From NCBI GenBank assembly GCA_963817395.1, contig CAWFOC010000002.1:17233-81232 (forward strand): 64,000 nucleotides of DNA, read 5' to 3'. The stretch's first letter is position 1. Each line of letters starts with the position of its first letter. This DNA comes from CAWGYQ01 sp963817395 (GTDB taxonomy: Bacteria > Acidobacteriota > Vicinamibacteria > Vicinamibacterales > CAVPJW01). The translations under genes were made by a program, and so were the position numbers. The notes below the pieces were generated by a model. That model ran no database searches. It was not told where the DNA came from and was given only the letters and a program-made list of their open reading frames with translations. Of the stretch, positions 37,010 to 47,288 are shown piece after piece.

Positions 37010-37414
37010 ATGGCGTTTTCCTGGTGGGATCCGTTGCGCGATCTGCTGGCACTTCAGGATCGGCTCGACTGCTTCGACCCGGATCAAACCCCGGGATGGC
37101 TCCCATCGGTCGACGTGTACGAAACGGCCAGCGAGTACGTCCTCACGGTCGAGCTCCCGGGCCTGTCGCGCGATCATATCGACGTGCAGGTGCACCAGGG
37201 ACGACTCGTCCTGAGCGGCGTCCGGCCGAGCAAGAACGTGTCATGCGAGCAGTATCACCGCATCGAACGGGGCTACGGTTCCTTCTCGCGCACATTCCAT
37301 TTGCCGCACGCGACGGCCACGGAGCGCATCGGCGCCGACCTGCGGGATGGGGTGTTGACGATCACGGTGCCGAAGGAGCTCGACAATCAGTCACGCAGGA
37401 TTTCCGTGGAGTGA
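37010..37414 (+). CDS. small heat-shock protein (Hsp20/alpha-crystallin)
   Basis: 134 residues from ATG 37010 (MAFSWWDPLRDLLALQDR); an upstream ATG at 36974 would place the start inside the inverted repeat. Holdase chaperone. The alpha-crystallin domain runs from PSVDVYETASEYVLTVELPG through VHQGRLVLSGVRP, YGSFSRTFHLP and GVLTITVPK. No Shine-Dalgarno is seen, compatible with a leaderless transcript. The C-terminal IxI-like motif is RISV. Upstream of htrA by 63 bases, so it lies with another protein quality-control gene. Confidence 0.92.
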   Translation: MAFSWWDPLRDLLALQDRLDCFDPDQTPGWLPSVDVYETASEYVLTVELPGLSRDHIDVQVHQGRLVLSGVRPSKNVSCEQYHRIERGYGSFSRTFHLPHATATERIGADLRDGVLTITVPKELDNQSRRISVE

Positions 37415-37477
37415 TCGCCCGGATCCGTCTCCGACAGACCGCTTGAGCCGACTCGCCCGCTGGTTCGAGGCCGCCCG

Positions 37478-38668
37478 ATGATGCCACGCGCCCTTACGCT
37501 GACCGCCCTGATGATCGGCAGCTTCCTGGCTGGGCTTATCGTGATGGATCGCACGCGTGCGGCAGCGCCGGACGTGCCCCCGCCTGTTCAGGACGCGCAA
37601 ATCGAGCGCCCCACTCCCGTCGCACCCGTTACACCGGCCGCGTTCCCGGCGGTGGCAGCCACCACGGCCCTCACCGATTTCACGACGGTCTCCGAGCGGG
37701 CCGTCCGCGGAGTCGTCAATGTGTCGGCGGTCCAGGTGGTTCGCGCTTCGCGATCGCCTTTCACGGACGACCCGTTTTTCCGCTATTTTTTCGGCGCTGA
37801 CGCCGACATGTTCGGCTCCCCGAGCCGGCGTGAATCGAGCCTCGGGTCGGGCGTGCTGGTCGGATCCGACGGATACGTCGTGACCAACAATCACGTGGTC
37901 GGCGGCGACGTCCGGACCGTCAGCATCTCGCTGGGCGATCGGCGCGAACTGCGCGCGACGCTCGTCGGCACCGACCCGATGACGGATATCGCGCTCCTGA
38001 AGGTGGATGCGACCAGTCTGCCGATCGTGGGCTGGGGCGACTCGTCGAAGCTCAAGGTTGGCGAGTGGGTCCTGGCAATTGGCAGCCCGTTCCAGTTGAG
38101 CCAGACGGTGACGCTCGGCATCGTCAGCGCGGTAGGCCGCGCCAACGTCGGCTTCACCGACTACGAAGACTTCATCCAGACCGATGCCGCCATCAACCCC
38201 GGGAATTCCGGAGGGGCACTGGTGAACGTGCGCGGAGAGCTGGTCGGCATCAATACCGGGATTCTGAGTCGGAGCGGCGGCTATCAAGGCATCGGATTTG
38301 CGGTGCCGAGCAACCTGGCCCGGCGAGTGATCGACGATCTCAAGAAATTCGGCCAGGTGCGTCGCGGCTCAATCGGCTCGATCGAGATCGCCCCCATCAC
38401 GACGCAGCTGGCGCGCGACCTCAAGCTGGAAAGCACGCGCGGTGCGCTGGTCTGGCGCATGGACCGCGGCTCACAGGCGTATCTCGACGGACTGCGTCCT
38501 GGTGACGTGATTGTGTTGTTCGACGGTCAGGCGGTCGACGATGCATCACACATGCTGCGCCGCGTATCCGATGCGAGGGTCGGCAGCCGCGTGCGCCTCG
38601 GAATCGTTCGTGACGGCCAGAAGATGGACCTCAGCGTCACGATCGTACAGGGTTCGCGCCAGAGGTAG
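37478..38668 (+). CDS. periplasmic trypsin-like serine protease (DegP/HtrA family)
   Basis: 396 residues. An N-terminal segment (LTLTALMIGSFLAGLIVMDR) serves as a signal anchor, so the protein acts in the periplasm. The catalytic triad is His139 (TNNHVV), Asp170 (MTDIALLKV) and Ser244 (INPGNSGGAL), in the HtrA order. One PDZ domain follows (from about 300, RGALVWRMDRGSQAYLDGLR), so it is a one-PDZ DegS/HtrA-type rather than two-PDZ DegP. A phenylalanine/aspartate-rich loop (DDPFFRYFFGADADMFG) before the protease is typical. Role: degrading misfolded envelope proteins. It follows hsp20 on the same strand. Confidence 0.92.
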   Translation: MMPRALTLTALMIGSFLAGLIVMDRTRAAAPDVPPPVQDAQIERPTPVAPVTPAAFPAVAATTALTDFTTVSERAVRGVVNVSAVQVVRASRSPFTDDPFFRYFFGADADMFGSPSRRESSLGSGVLVGSDGYVVTNNHVVGGDVRTVSISLGDRRELRATLVGTDPMTDIALLKVDATSLPIVGWGDSSKLKVGEWVLAIGSPFQLSQTVTLGIVSAVGRANVGFTDYEDFIQTDAAINPGNSGGALVNVRGELVGINTGILSRSGGYQGIGFAVPSNLARRVIDDLKKFGQVRRGSIGSIEIAPITTQLARDLKLESTRGALVWRMDRGSQAYLDGLRPGDVIVLFDGQAVDDASHMLRRVSDARVGSRVRLGIVRDGQKMDLSVTIVQGSRQR

Positions 38669-38759
38669 GCACCCGCAACGCAGGCAAGGCGTTCGACCAC
38701 GCCCCTTTGCCACTCGTCCCCGTTCGCTTGGCGAATGTGGGCAGTCGCAGCTAGCCTCA

Positions 38760-41364
38760 ATGGTGAAATGCGCCGAGTTCTCCTGTCGCTTGACCGTCCT
38801 CTTGATTGCCGCCCCAGCCGTCGAAGCTCAGCGGCTGCCCGCGACGGTCATCCCCAGCGCATACACCTTGAAATTCACACCCGATCTCGCGGGCGCTCGA
38901 TTCGAGGGCGAGAGTGAAATCGCGGTTCAACTGACGGAGCCCGCCTCGCAGATCGTTCTGCACGCCAGCGAGCTCGATCTGCACGAGGTGACCGTTACCG
39001 CCGGCGGCATCACCCGACGCCCCATCGTCACATCGGACGAGCCAACGCAAACCGTCACCTTGCAGCTCGCCGATCAGCTGGCCGCCGGACCTGCGACGCT
39101 TCGCTTCACCTACACCGGGAAGCTCAATGACAAGCTCCGCGGCTTCTACCTGAGCACGGCCCACAACCGGCGTTATGCCGTGACACAGCTCCAGGCCACC
39201 GACGCACGCCGCGCCTTTCCCTCCTTCGACGAGCCAGCCCTGAAGGCCACGTTCGATATCACCCTCGTGATCGACTCCGGCGACACCGCCATCTCGAACG
39301 GACGTGTGCTGTCGGACACGCCGGGCCCTGGCGATGGGAAGCACACGGTGAAGTTTGCGACCACGCCGCGAATGTCCACGTATCTCGTGGCGATGCTCGT
39401 CGGCGACTTCGTGTGCCGGAGCGGGTCGAGCGACGGCACGCCCATTCGCGTGTGCTCGACGCCGGACAAGCTACCGTTGACCGGCTTTGCGCTCGAGGCG
39501 GCCGAACAGCAGCTCGCCTTCTACAACCGTTACTTCGGCATCAAGTATCCCTTCGGCAAACTGGACGTGATCGGCGTGCCGGATTTCGCCGCAGGCGCCA
39601 TGGAGAACACGGCCGCGATCACGTTTCGAGAGGAGTACCTGCTCGCTGATCCGGCCACGGCGACGATCGGCGCGAAAAAGGCCATCGCCAGCGTGCTCTC
39701 CCACGAGATCGCGCACATGTGGTTTGGCGATCTCGTCACCATGGCGTGGTGGGACGACGTATGGCTCAACGAAGGGTTTGCGACATGGCTCGCGAACAAG
39801 CCGCTGGCTGAGTGGAAGCCTGAATGGAACATCGAACTGGACGACGCGCGTTCCACCCAGCTCGCCCTGAACCTGGATTCGCTGCAGTCGACACGGGCCA
39901 TTCATACGACTGTGTCGACACCCGATCAGATCAACGAGGTCTTCGACGGCATCGCCTACGAGAAGAGCGCCGCTCTGCTGCGGATGCTCGAGCACTATGT
40001 GGGCGAAGAGCCGTTTCGCCGCGGCGTCCAGTCGTACCTCACGAAATACAGCTTCAAGAACGCGACGTCACAGGACTTCGCTTCCGAAATCGGCCGTGCC
40101 TCGAGCCAGCCGATTGGAGACATCCTGACGAGCTTCGTGAACCAGCCAGGTGTTGTGCTCCTGGACGTGAGTGCCGGCTGCACCGGATCGACCAGCGTCG
40201 TGACCGTCGCACAGCGCCGATTCTTCATCGATCCTTCGGCCACCGGGTCTCCTGCCGTGTGGCAGGTGCCGGTGTGCTTCAAGCGCGAGGGGTCCACCCA
40301 GACCGCCTGCCACATCGCCGGCAAGCCGATCAGTACGATCGCACTGGAGCGGTGCTCGACCTGGGTGCTCGCCAACGATGGCGCGTTCGGCTATTACCGC
40401 GTGGCGTACGACGCCGAGGCGCTCGAGCGCCTGCGGGCCGTCGCCGTTTCGCTCTCACCGGTCGAGCAGCTCGGTCTTGTCGAGGACGAGTGGGCGCTCG
40501 TGCGGAGCGGAAAACGTCCGATTGGTGATTACCTGAACCTCACGACCGCCCTGGCGGGTGAGCCAACATCGGCGCTCATGGAAACGATGGCCTCACGCTT
40601 GGCTTACACCGGGCGCTATCTCACGTCGGCGGCGACTGGCGAGGCGTACGCGCGGTGGGTGACCACGACGTTCGGACCCCTGGGCGTCCGCCTCGGGTGG
40701 ACGAGCGCGGCGGGAGACAGCGAGGATCGCCGCATGTCGCGCGCGGCCGTACTCTACCTGCTGGGGCGGAGCGGACGCGACCGGGCCACGCTCGACCAGG
40801 CTCGGTCCGTGACTGATCGGTATCTGAAGGATCCCTCGGGCATCGATCCGGATCTGGCTGAAACAGCCATCGAGCTGGCCGCGCTCGGAAACGACTCGAA
40901 GCTGTACGATCAGTATCGCGACCGCCTGAAATCCAGTGCAGATCCGCAGGAGTACTACCGCTATCTTCAGGCGCTCACGCGCTTCACGAGCCCCGAGCTC
41001 GTCGATCGCACGCTCGAGCTGACGTTGACGCCGGATCTCCGCAGCCAGGACGTGGCCACGCTCATCGCCGGCCTGATGACCGAGCCCGATGCACGCAGCC
41101 GCACGTGGCAATTCGTCACCACGCATTGGCACGGCGTTCGAGAACAAGCTGGGCGTCTTCCAGGGGCTTCCTCGGGTGATGGGTGCCGCGGCATCGTTCT
41201 GCAGCGTCGAGGATCAGAAAGCCGTCGAGGCCTTCTTCACGGCGCACCCGGTGCCGGCGGCTGAACGGACGCTGCGGCAGGTGCTGGAGACCATTGGGAA
41301 CTGCGCCGAGGTCCGCGCGCTTCAGCACGAAAAGCTCGCAGCCTGGCTGAAGACCTCACACTGA
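38760..41364 (+). CDS. secreted M1-family aminopeptidase (one frame break)
   Basis: About 867 residues. ATG 38760 opens a signal peptide (CRLTVLLIAAPAVEAQ). The M1 peptidase signatures are present: GAMEN at residues 279-283, and the zinc site HEIAH starting at His315 with the distant Glu in WLNEGFATW. The long helical C-terminal domain (ERAP1_C) begins near residue 520 and runs through AETAIELAALGNDSKLYDQY. The frame breaks near 41140 and the end reads GLPRVMGAAASFCSVEDQKA to the stop at 41364. Zinc aminopeptidase that removes N-terminal residues from peptides outside the cytoplasm. Its 3' end overlaps the convergent glycosylase gene by nine bases. Confidence 0.9.
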
Positions 41365-42012
41365 TCGTCGGTCCCGAGGAATCTTGCGCACCCGGGCGTG
41401 TATCGGCTCGGAGCGCGAACGCGAGAGGCGCGGTCCCGACACCGCAGGATGGTCGATCGCGTAGCATCGCCACGCCCGATCGGTTCCCACGCGGATGCCG
41501 ATTCGGGTGCTCCAGCCGACGGTCATCGCGTCCAGCCCGCGGTCCTCGATAAAGAGCCGGCGCCCGCAGAGATCCACGCCGTTCTCGGCAAGCGTGATCC
41601 CCATCGCTTTCGTCAGGTTGCCCGGACCACGACAGAGTTCGACGTCCCGAAGCGTTCGAGCCCGTCGACGCCTCATCGCGGAAAGGCCATCGAGCGGCGC
41701 CAGCGCACGGATCAGTACGGCAGCCGGCGATCCTGCTGTCTCGGTGACGACGTTCACCAGATGGTGCATGCCGTAGTTCAGATAGACGTAGGCATGTCCG
41801 GGCGGTCCGTACAGCGGCCGATTCCGTTTGGTCGGCCCTGGCGCCGCGTGGCAGGCCGGATCGCTCTCGCCGATGTAGGCTTCCACTTCGACGATGATGC
41901 CGGCCGATGGCGCGCGGCCCCGGTGCACGAGGACCTTGCCGATGAGGGCGGCGGCAACGTCGAGGGTGGGACGATCGTAGAAGGCGCGCGGGAGCACTCG
42001 GGAGCTGGGCAC
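41356..42012 (-). CDS. DNA-3-methyladenine glycosylase (AAG/MPG type)
   Basis: Removes alkylated and deaminated purines during base excision repair. About 218 residues from GTG 42012 (VPSSRVLPRAFYDRP). The fold is diagnostic: LIGKVLVHRGRAPSAGIIVE, the catalytic Glu in VEVEAYIGESDPACHA, GPPGHAYVYLNYGMHHLVNV and ELCRGPGNLTKAMGI near residue 140. The longer frame to 42135 would overlap uvrA and has no similarity. It lies ten bases downstream of uvrA on the same strand and so is probably co-transcribed with it, pairing two repair pathways. Confidence 0.93.
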   Translation of the reverse strand: MPSSRVLPRAFYDRPTLDVAAALIGKVLVHRGRAPSAGIIVEVEAYIGESDPACHAAPGPTKRNRPLYGPPGHAYVYLNYGMHHLVNVVTETAGSPAAVLIRALAPLDGLSAMRRRRARTLRDVELCRGPGNLTKAMGITLAENGVDLCGRRLFIEDRGLDAMTVGWSTRIGIRVGTDRAWRCYAIDHPAVSGPRLSRSRSEPIHARVRKIPRDRRSV

Positions 42013-42022
42013 GCGACTGAGA

Positions 42023-44974
42023 TTATCCGCTGGCGTAGGCGTGCGAACGTCCCGAAGCCAGGACGCTCTGGAGATAGCGCCCCGTATGCGAGGCGCTGAC
42101 CGTGGCCACGTGCTCGGGTGTGCCCACCGCGACAATCGCCCCGCCGTCCGCGCCTCCCTCGGGCCCCAGATCGATCAGATAGTCCGCCGTCTTGATCACA
42201 TCCAGATTGTGCTCGATGACGACGAGCGTGTGTCCGGCTTCCAGAAGTTTCCGGAACGCGGTCAGGAGCTTCACGATGTCGTCGAAGTGCAGCCCGGTTG
42301 TCGGTTCGTCGAGGATGTAGAGGAGCCGGTCGCCGGTATGGGACGACAGATGCGCCGCAATCTTGATCCGCTGCGCCTCTCCGCCCGACAGGGTCGTGGC
42401 CGGCTGACCGAGCCGAAGGTAGCCGAGCCCGATCTCATCGAGCACCTGCAGCCGGCGCAGCACTTTGGGCGAGCTGTTGAAGAAGGCGAGCGCTTCGCGC
42501 ACGGTCATGTCGAGCACCTGGTGCACGTTACGTCCGCGGTATCTCACCTCGAGCACCTGCGGCTTGAAGCGCTTGCCGTCACACTGGTCGCACGGGACGA
42601 ACACATCGGCGAGGAACTGCATTTCGACCCGCACGTCACCCTCGCCCTGGCAGGCCTCACAACGCCCGCCCGGCACGTTGAACGAGAAGTGGCTGGCCGT
42701 GAGACCGCGCGATCGGGCGTCCTTGGTCGACGCGAACAGCTCGCGGATCGGATCAAAGGCCTTGAGATAGGTGACCGGATTGGATCGCGGCGTCCGGCCG
42801 ATCGGTGTCTGGTCGACGAGCACCGCATCGCTGATGAACTCGCATCCCTCCAGCTTGCGATGGGCGCCGACGCGCTTCTCGATCCCGCCCTTGGCCCGCT
42901 TGACCGCCGCGTACAGGATGTCGTGCACCAGCGTGGATTTGCCAGACCCGCTGACGCCGGTGACGCATGTCAGCGCGCCGAGCGGGATCTCGATATCGAT
43001 GTTCTTCAGGTTGTGCTCCGACGCCGACAGCAGCCGGAGCTTCTGCCCCGTGCCGCGCCGGCGCGTGGACGGCACGGGAATCGCCAGTTCCTGGCGCAGG
43101 TACTTCGACGTCAACGACCGCGTGTCCCGCAGGAGACCCTCGAGATCGCCGGCATAGACGACGCGTCCGCCCTGCTCGCCGGCGCCCAGCCCCAGATCGA
43201 CGATATAGTCGGCGACCCGCATCATGTCGGCGTCGTGCTCGACGACGAGCACGGTGTTGCCCTGATCGCGGAGCTGTCGCAGGATGCCGATGAGGCGGAG
43301 GTTGTCGCGCGGGTGAAGGCCGATGGATGGCTCGTCGAGCACATAGAGGGTGCCGACGAGCGCCGACCCCAGCGACGTCGCCAGATTGATCCGTTGTGCC
43401 TCGCCGCCCGACAGCGTGGACGAGAGCCGGTCGAGCGTCAAATAGTCGAGCCCGACGGCATCGAGAAACGACAGGCGCTTGCGAATCTCCCCCAGCACCT
43501 TGCCAGCAATCGCGACTTCACGATCGCTGAGTGCGAGCGCGTCGAAGAACTCCTGCGCTTCGTCCACGGTCAGCGCAGCCACTGCATCGATGGTCCGCCC
43601 CCCGACGAGCACGTCTCGCGCCTCGCGTCTCAACCTCGCTCCACCGCAGTCGGGACAGGTGAGATAACCGCGATAGCGGCTGAGGAACACGCGCACGTGC
43701 ACCTTGTACTTCTTCCGCTCGAGCCAGCGAAAGAACCCGCGGATACCCTCGTATTCCTCGCCGTCGCCCTCGATGACGAATCGCCGCTCGTCGTCGGTCA
43801 GCTCGGACCACGCGACGTCGAGCCGCAACCCACGCTTGCGCGACGCCCGCTTCAGCTCGGCGAGCTGCGCCCGGTAGTGCGGCTTGCTCCAGGGCTCGAT
43901 GGCATTCTGCTGAATCGACTTGCCTGGATCGGGCACGACCAGGCCCATGTCGAGCTCGATGATGTTGCCGAAGCCGTTGCACGTGGCGCATGCGCCGAAG
44001 GGGTTGTTGAACGAGAAGAGCCGCGGCTGCGGCGTCTCGTACTGCACGCCGCAGCGGCGGCACTCGAAGCGCTCGCTGAACAGATGCCAGATTGGCGCCG
44101 ACTCGTCGGCGCCGAGCTCGATGGCGAACGCCGCGCCGCCCCCCTCGAGGTAGGCGATCTCGATCGAGTCCGTCAGTCGGGCCTGCGAGTCGGCGTCGAG
44201 CCGCACACGGTCCACGATGACGCGCAGCACCGGCTCATCCTTCAAGGCTTCGGGTTCGAGTTCGTCCAGGGTCACGGCACGGCCGCCGACCCACAAGCGG
44301 TGGAAGCCCTTCTTTCGGAGGCCGTCCAGCATCGCGCTGACCGGATCCGTCTCGAGTGAGGGCGCGGCCGGCGCGCCCGGGCCAAGCGGCAGCGCGGCGT
44401 CGTCCGAAGGTGGCGCACCATCGCCGTGATCGCCCTCGGCCAGCTCGCTCTCACCGTTCCCCGGAGGCGCCGAGACGGTGACGATGGGCATCTCGAAGCC
44501 GATCAGGAGGCGGCGGCCCGCGGGCAGTCGCGCCAGTCGCTTCGCCACCACCTCAGCGGTTTCGCACTCCACTTCCTGACCGCACACCCGACAGAAGGTC
44601 CGTCCGATCCGCGCGAACAGCAGGCGGATGTAATCGTGAATCTCGGTTGTCGTGCCGACCGTGGAGCGGGGGTTTCTGACGCTGTTCTTCTGGCGAATCG
44701 CGATCGCGGGACAGATACCCTCGATACGCTCGACGGGCGGCTTCTCCATACGCTCGAGAAACTGCCGCGCATACGCCGACAGCGATTCCACGTACCGCCG
44801 CTGTCCCTCGGCGTAAATCGTGTCGAACGCCAGCGATGACTTGCCGGACCCGCTCACGCCGGTCACGATGATCAGTTTGCCGACCGGCAGCGACACGTCG
44901 ATGCCCTTCAGGTTATGGGTCCGTGCGCCTTGAACGACGATGTGGCCGTTGCCGGTGGAGGAAGCTGAGGACAT
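42023..44974 (-). CDS. uvrA: excinuclease ABC subunit A
   Basis: Damage-recognition ATPase of nucleotide excision repair. About 983 residues from ATG 44974 (MSSASSTGNGHIVVQGARTH); the longer frame to 45181 is upstream non-coding. Two ABC modules: Walker A VTGVSGSGKSSLAFDTIYAE, signature STLSGGEAQRINLATSLGSA, LDEPSIGLHPRDN, and the second set VTGVSGSGKSTLVHDILY, TTLSGGEAQRIKIAAH, LDEPTTGLHFDDI. Zinc motifs CxxC are visible (CRRCGVQYE, CPDCGG, CEACQGEGD, CDQCDG). An Asp/Gly/Pro-rich insertion (around residue 175-210) is longer than usual. No clear ribosome site. Confidence 0.96.
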   Translation of the reverse strand: MSSASSTGNGHIVVQGARTHNLKGIDVSLPVGKLIIVTGVSGSGKSSLAFDTIYAEGQRRYVESLSAYARQFLERMEKPPVERIEGICPAIAIRQKNSVRNPRSTVGTTTEIHDYIRLLFARIGRTFCRVCGQEVECETAEVVAKRLARLPAGRRLLIGFEMPIVTVSAPPGNGESELAEGDHGDGAPPSDDAALPLGPGAPAAPSLETDPVSAMLDGLRKKGFHRLWVGGRAVTLDELEPEALKDEPVLRVIVDRVRLDADSQARLTDSIEIAYLEGGGAAFAIELGADESAPIWHLFSERFECRRCGVQYETPQPRLFSFNNPFGACATCNGFGNIIELDMGLVVPDPGKSIQQNAIEPWSKPHYRAQLAELKRASRKRGLRLDVAWSELTDDERRFVIEGDGEEYEGIRGFFRWLERKKYKVHVRVFLSRYRGYLTCPDCGGARLRREARDVLVGGRTIDAVAALTVDEAQEFFDALALSDREVAIAGKVLGEIRKRLSFLDAVGLDYLTLDRLSSTLSGGEAQRINLATSLGSALVGTLYVLDEPSIGLHPRDNLRLIGILRQLRDQGNTVLVVEHDADMMRVADYIVDLGLGAGEQGGRVVYAGDLEGLLRDTRSLTSKYLRQELAIPVPSTRRRGTGQKLRLLSASEHNLKNIDIEIPLGALTCVTGVSGSGKSTLVHDILYAAVKRAKGGIEKRVGAHRKLEGCEFISDAVLVDQTPIGRTPRSNPVTYLKAFDPIRELFASTKDARSRGLTASHFSFNVPGGRCEACQGEGDVRVEMQFLADVFVPCDQCDGKRFKPQVLEVRYRGRNVHQVLDMTVREALAFFNSSPKVLRRLQVLDEIGLGYLRLGQPATTLSGGEAQRIKIAAHLSSHTGDRLLYILDEPTTGLHFDDIVKLLTAFRKLLEAGHTLVVIEHNLDVIKTADYLIDLGPEGGADGGAIVAVGTPEHVATVSASHTGRYLQSVLASGRSHAYASG

Positions 44975-45093
44975 TTGCAAGCTGCGCGGGCGTCGTGCCC
45001 GGACGCACGGCGAGCGAATTTGCGCCCGTCGTAAACAAACCATGGTAGTCCAACAGGGGCGGAGCATCAAGCCGTCCGCGGGCGCTGATGGGG

Positions 45094-45917
45094 CTAGGAG
45101 CCCGACCTGGCGGCAATCTCGTCGACGAGCTTCGTGGCGAGTGGCAGGCTGATCTGACAGTCGGGATCGTTGATTCGGCACTGGGCCAGGGTGAGGCTGC
45201 AGCCGCAGGTACAGTGATCGGCGTTCAGACGCTCCAGGGCTTCGCGCCGGGCGCTGCTCGTCAACTTCGAGAGGTCGAGCCCGGGGATGTCGGTGGCCTG
45301 AGCCGCGTTCCCCAGGAGCACGCGGCCATGGTCGTCCACTTCCTCGATCACCGCATCGGGGTCGAGCCCGGCAAGCGCGCGCACCTCCTGTTCATAGATC
45401 GGCCACGTTGATGAGACCGACATGCCGCTGCACGATCCGCCCGTCCCGGTCCAGAACGAATGACGTCGGCAGCGCAAATACGCCGGGGAAACTGGCGCGA
45501 AGGCCGTCGGTGATCATGACAACCGGATAGTTGACACCGTGCTCCACCATGAACCGCCGCACGTCCTCCTCCGGCCCTTCATCGAGGGAGACGCCAATGA
45601 TCCGGAGCGACTCGGAGTATTTTTCCTGCAGCGTTGACGAAGTCGGGAATCTCGGCTCGACACGGCGGGCACCACGTCGCCCAGAAATTCACAATCGTGA
45701 CCTTGCCGCGCCATTGGTCGGTGGAGAGCGTGCGCCCGTCGAGATCGTTCATCGTGAGACTCGGAACGACCGGCGCGTTCTTCACGAAGCGCAACCCGGG
45801 GCCGGCGGCGCCGCTCGTCAGTCGGCGGCATTCCCGCGCGGCATAGCCCACCGCCATCACCAGGCCTGCCAGCACGACCAAAGCGATGACGAGGTTGCGG
45901 GACGTCTTCAGACTCAT
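45094..45917 (-). CDS. TlpA-like thioredoxin with C-terminal cysteine-rich domain (two frame breaks)
   Basis: From ATG 45917: one membrane anchor (LVIALVVLAGLVMAVGYAAR), then a periplasmic thioredoxin domain. FWATWCPPCRAEIPDF contains the CxxC redox pair at about residue 83-86, followed after a break near 45640 by SLRIIGVSLDEGPEED and ALPTSFVLDRDGRIVQRHVG. A second break near 45430 leads into YEQEVRALAGLDPDAVIEEV and a C-terminal domain ending HCTCGCSLTLAQCRINDPDC. The five cysteines (CxCxC-x6-C-x6-C) could bind a metal or act in thiol exchange. An alternative is two genes, with the thioredoxin ending at a TGA near 45408. Role: reduction of disulfides or delivery to a c-type maturation or metalloprotein client. 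Confidence 0.72.
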
Positions 45918-46126
45918 TGCCTGTATCTTCAATAGGTTATAACACCTTGCACCGAATCCCGTTGGCGTGCATCCGCGCTGCACCACCGGACCGGACTGCC
46001 TGGGAGGTCTCTGAGGTAAGATGCGGCTCTCGTTCCCAAGCGCCCGTTCCCGCCCGGGTCTGTGGCCTACGATGAACCATCCCCCAACGTTCCACGCGTG
46101 GCTGGGCGACTGACGAGTGACAGCAA

Positions 46127-47288
46127 GTGACGGACCCAACCGAACCCTTCATCGTGTTTGGCCGGCCCGCGCTCGGGCAGGAGGAGATCGCAGAGGTTGC
46201 GGCGACGGTGCAATCGCGCTGGCTCGGGACCGGTCCGCGGGTTGCGCGGTTCGAGCGCGAGTTCGCGGCGTACAAGGGAGTCAGCCAGGCGGCTGCCGTC
46301 AACTCGTGTACGGCGGCCATGCATCTCAGCCTGATTGCGGCCGGCCTGACGGCCGGCGACGAGGTCATTACTACGGCGCTCACGTTCTGCAGCACCGTGA
46401 ACGCCATCATTCACGCGGGCGCGACTCCTGTGCTGGCCGATGTCGACCCGGAGACGATGAACATCGACCCTGCGGATATCGAGCGCCGCATCACCGCGCG
46501 CACGCGCGCGGTGCTCGTCGTCCACTTCGCGGGCCGGCCGTGCGAGATGGCACGCGCTCGTCGAGCTCGCCCGGCGCCACCGACTGCGGCTGATCGAGGA
46601 TTGCGCGCACGCCATCGAATCGGAAACGGAGCTCGGCAAGGCCGGCACTATCGGAGACTTCGGCTGCTTCAGCTTTTACGCGACGAAGAACGTGACGACC
46701 GGCGAGGGCGGAATGGTCCTGGCCCGCAACCCGGACGAGCTGGCACGCGTGCGCTCGCTCGCGTTGCATGGGCTGAGCAAGGACGCGTGGAAGCGCTTTA
46801 GCGACGAAGGCTACAAGCACTACGAGGTGACGGAGCCGGGATTCAAGTACAACATGATGGATCTGCAGGCGGCGCTCGGACTTTGGCAGCTTCGGCGAGT
46901 CGAGGAAAACTGGCTGCGGCGCGAGCGGATCTGGAATAACTACATGGACGCCTTGAGTGGCCTGCCTGTGGTGCTGCCCGCATCCTGGGATCGCCGTCGC
47001 CGTCATGCACTGCACCTGTTCACGGTGCTCGTCGACGAGCAGGCGCCCATCGATCGGGACAGCTTCATCGCTGCGCTCACCCGTAAGGGCGTCGGGGTGG
47101 GTGTCCACTACAACAGCATCCCCACGCACTCGTACTACCACCGCGCATACGGCTGGCAGCCCGCGGATTATCCGCACAGCCACCGGATCGGGCGTCAAAC
47201 CGTCTCGCTGCCGATCTCGCCCGACCTGGACGACCGCGAGCAGGCACGTGTGACTGCCGCGGTTCGGCAGGCGCTCGGGAAGACGTGA
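46127..47288 (+). CDS. DegT/DnrJ/EryC1/StrS aminotransferase (one frame break)
   Basis: PLP-dependent aminotransferase of the sugar-aminotransferase family, about 387 residues starting GTG 46127. N-terminal part: VFGRPALGQEEIAEVAATVQ, GLTAGDEVITTALTFCSTVN, HAGATPVLADVDPETMNIDP. After a break near 46550: LRLIEDCAHAIESETELGK (Asp that pairs with the PLP pyridine), the Schiff-base Lys in FYATKNVTTGEGGMV, and YNMMDLQAALGLWQLRRVE. These enzymes usually aminate a nucleotide-linked keto sugar for surface polysaccharides or glycoconjugates, which fits the glycosyltransferase remnant that follows. The nucleotide sugar is unknown. Confidence 0.9.

Noticed and set aside
42041..44359. 772-residue plus-strand frame opposite uvrA
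   Set aside because: Antisense shadow of a GC-rich gene; both ABC modules of UvrA are intact on the minus strand.
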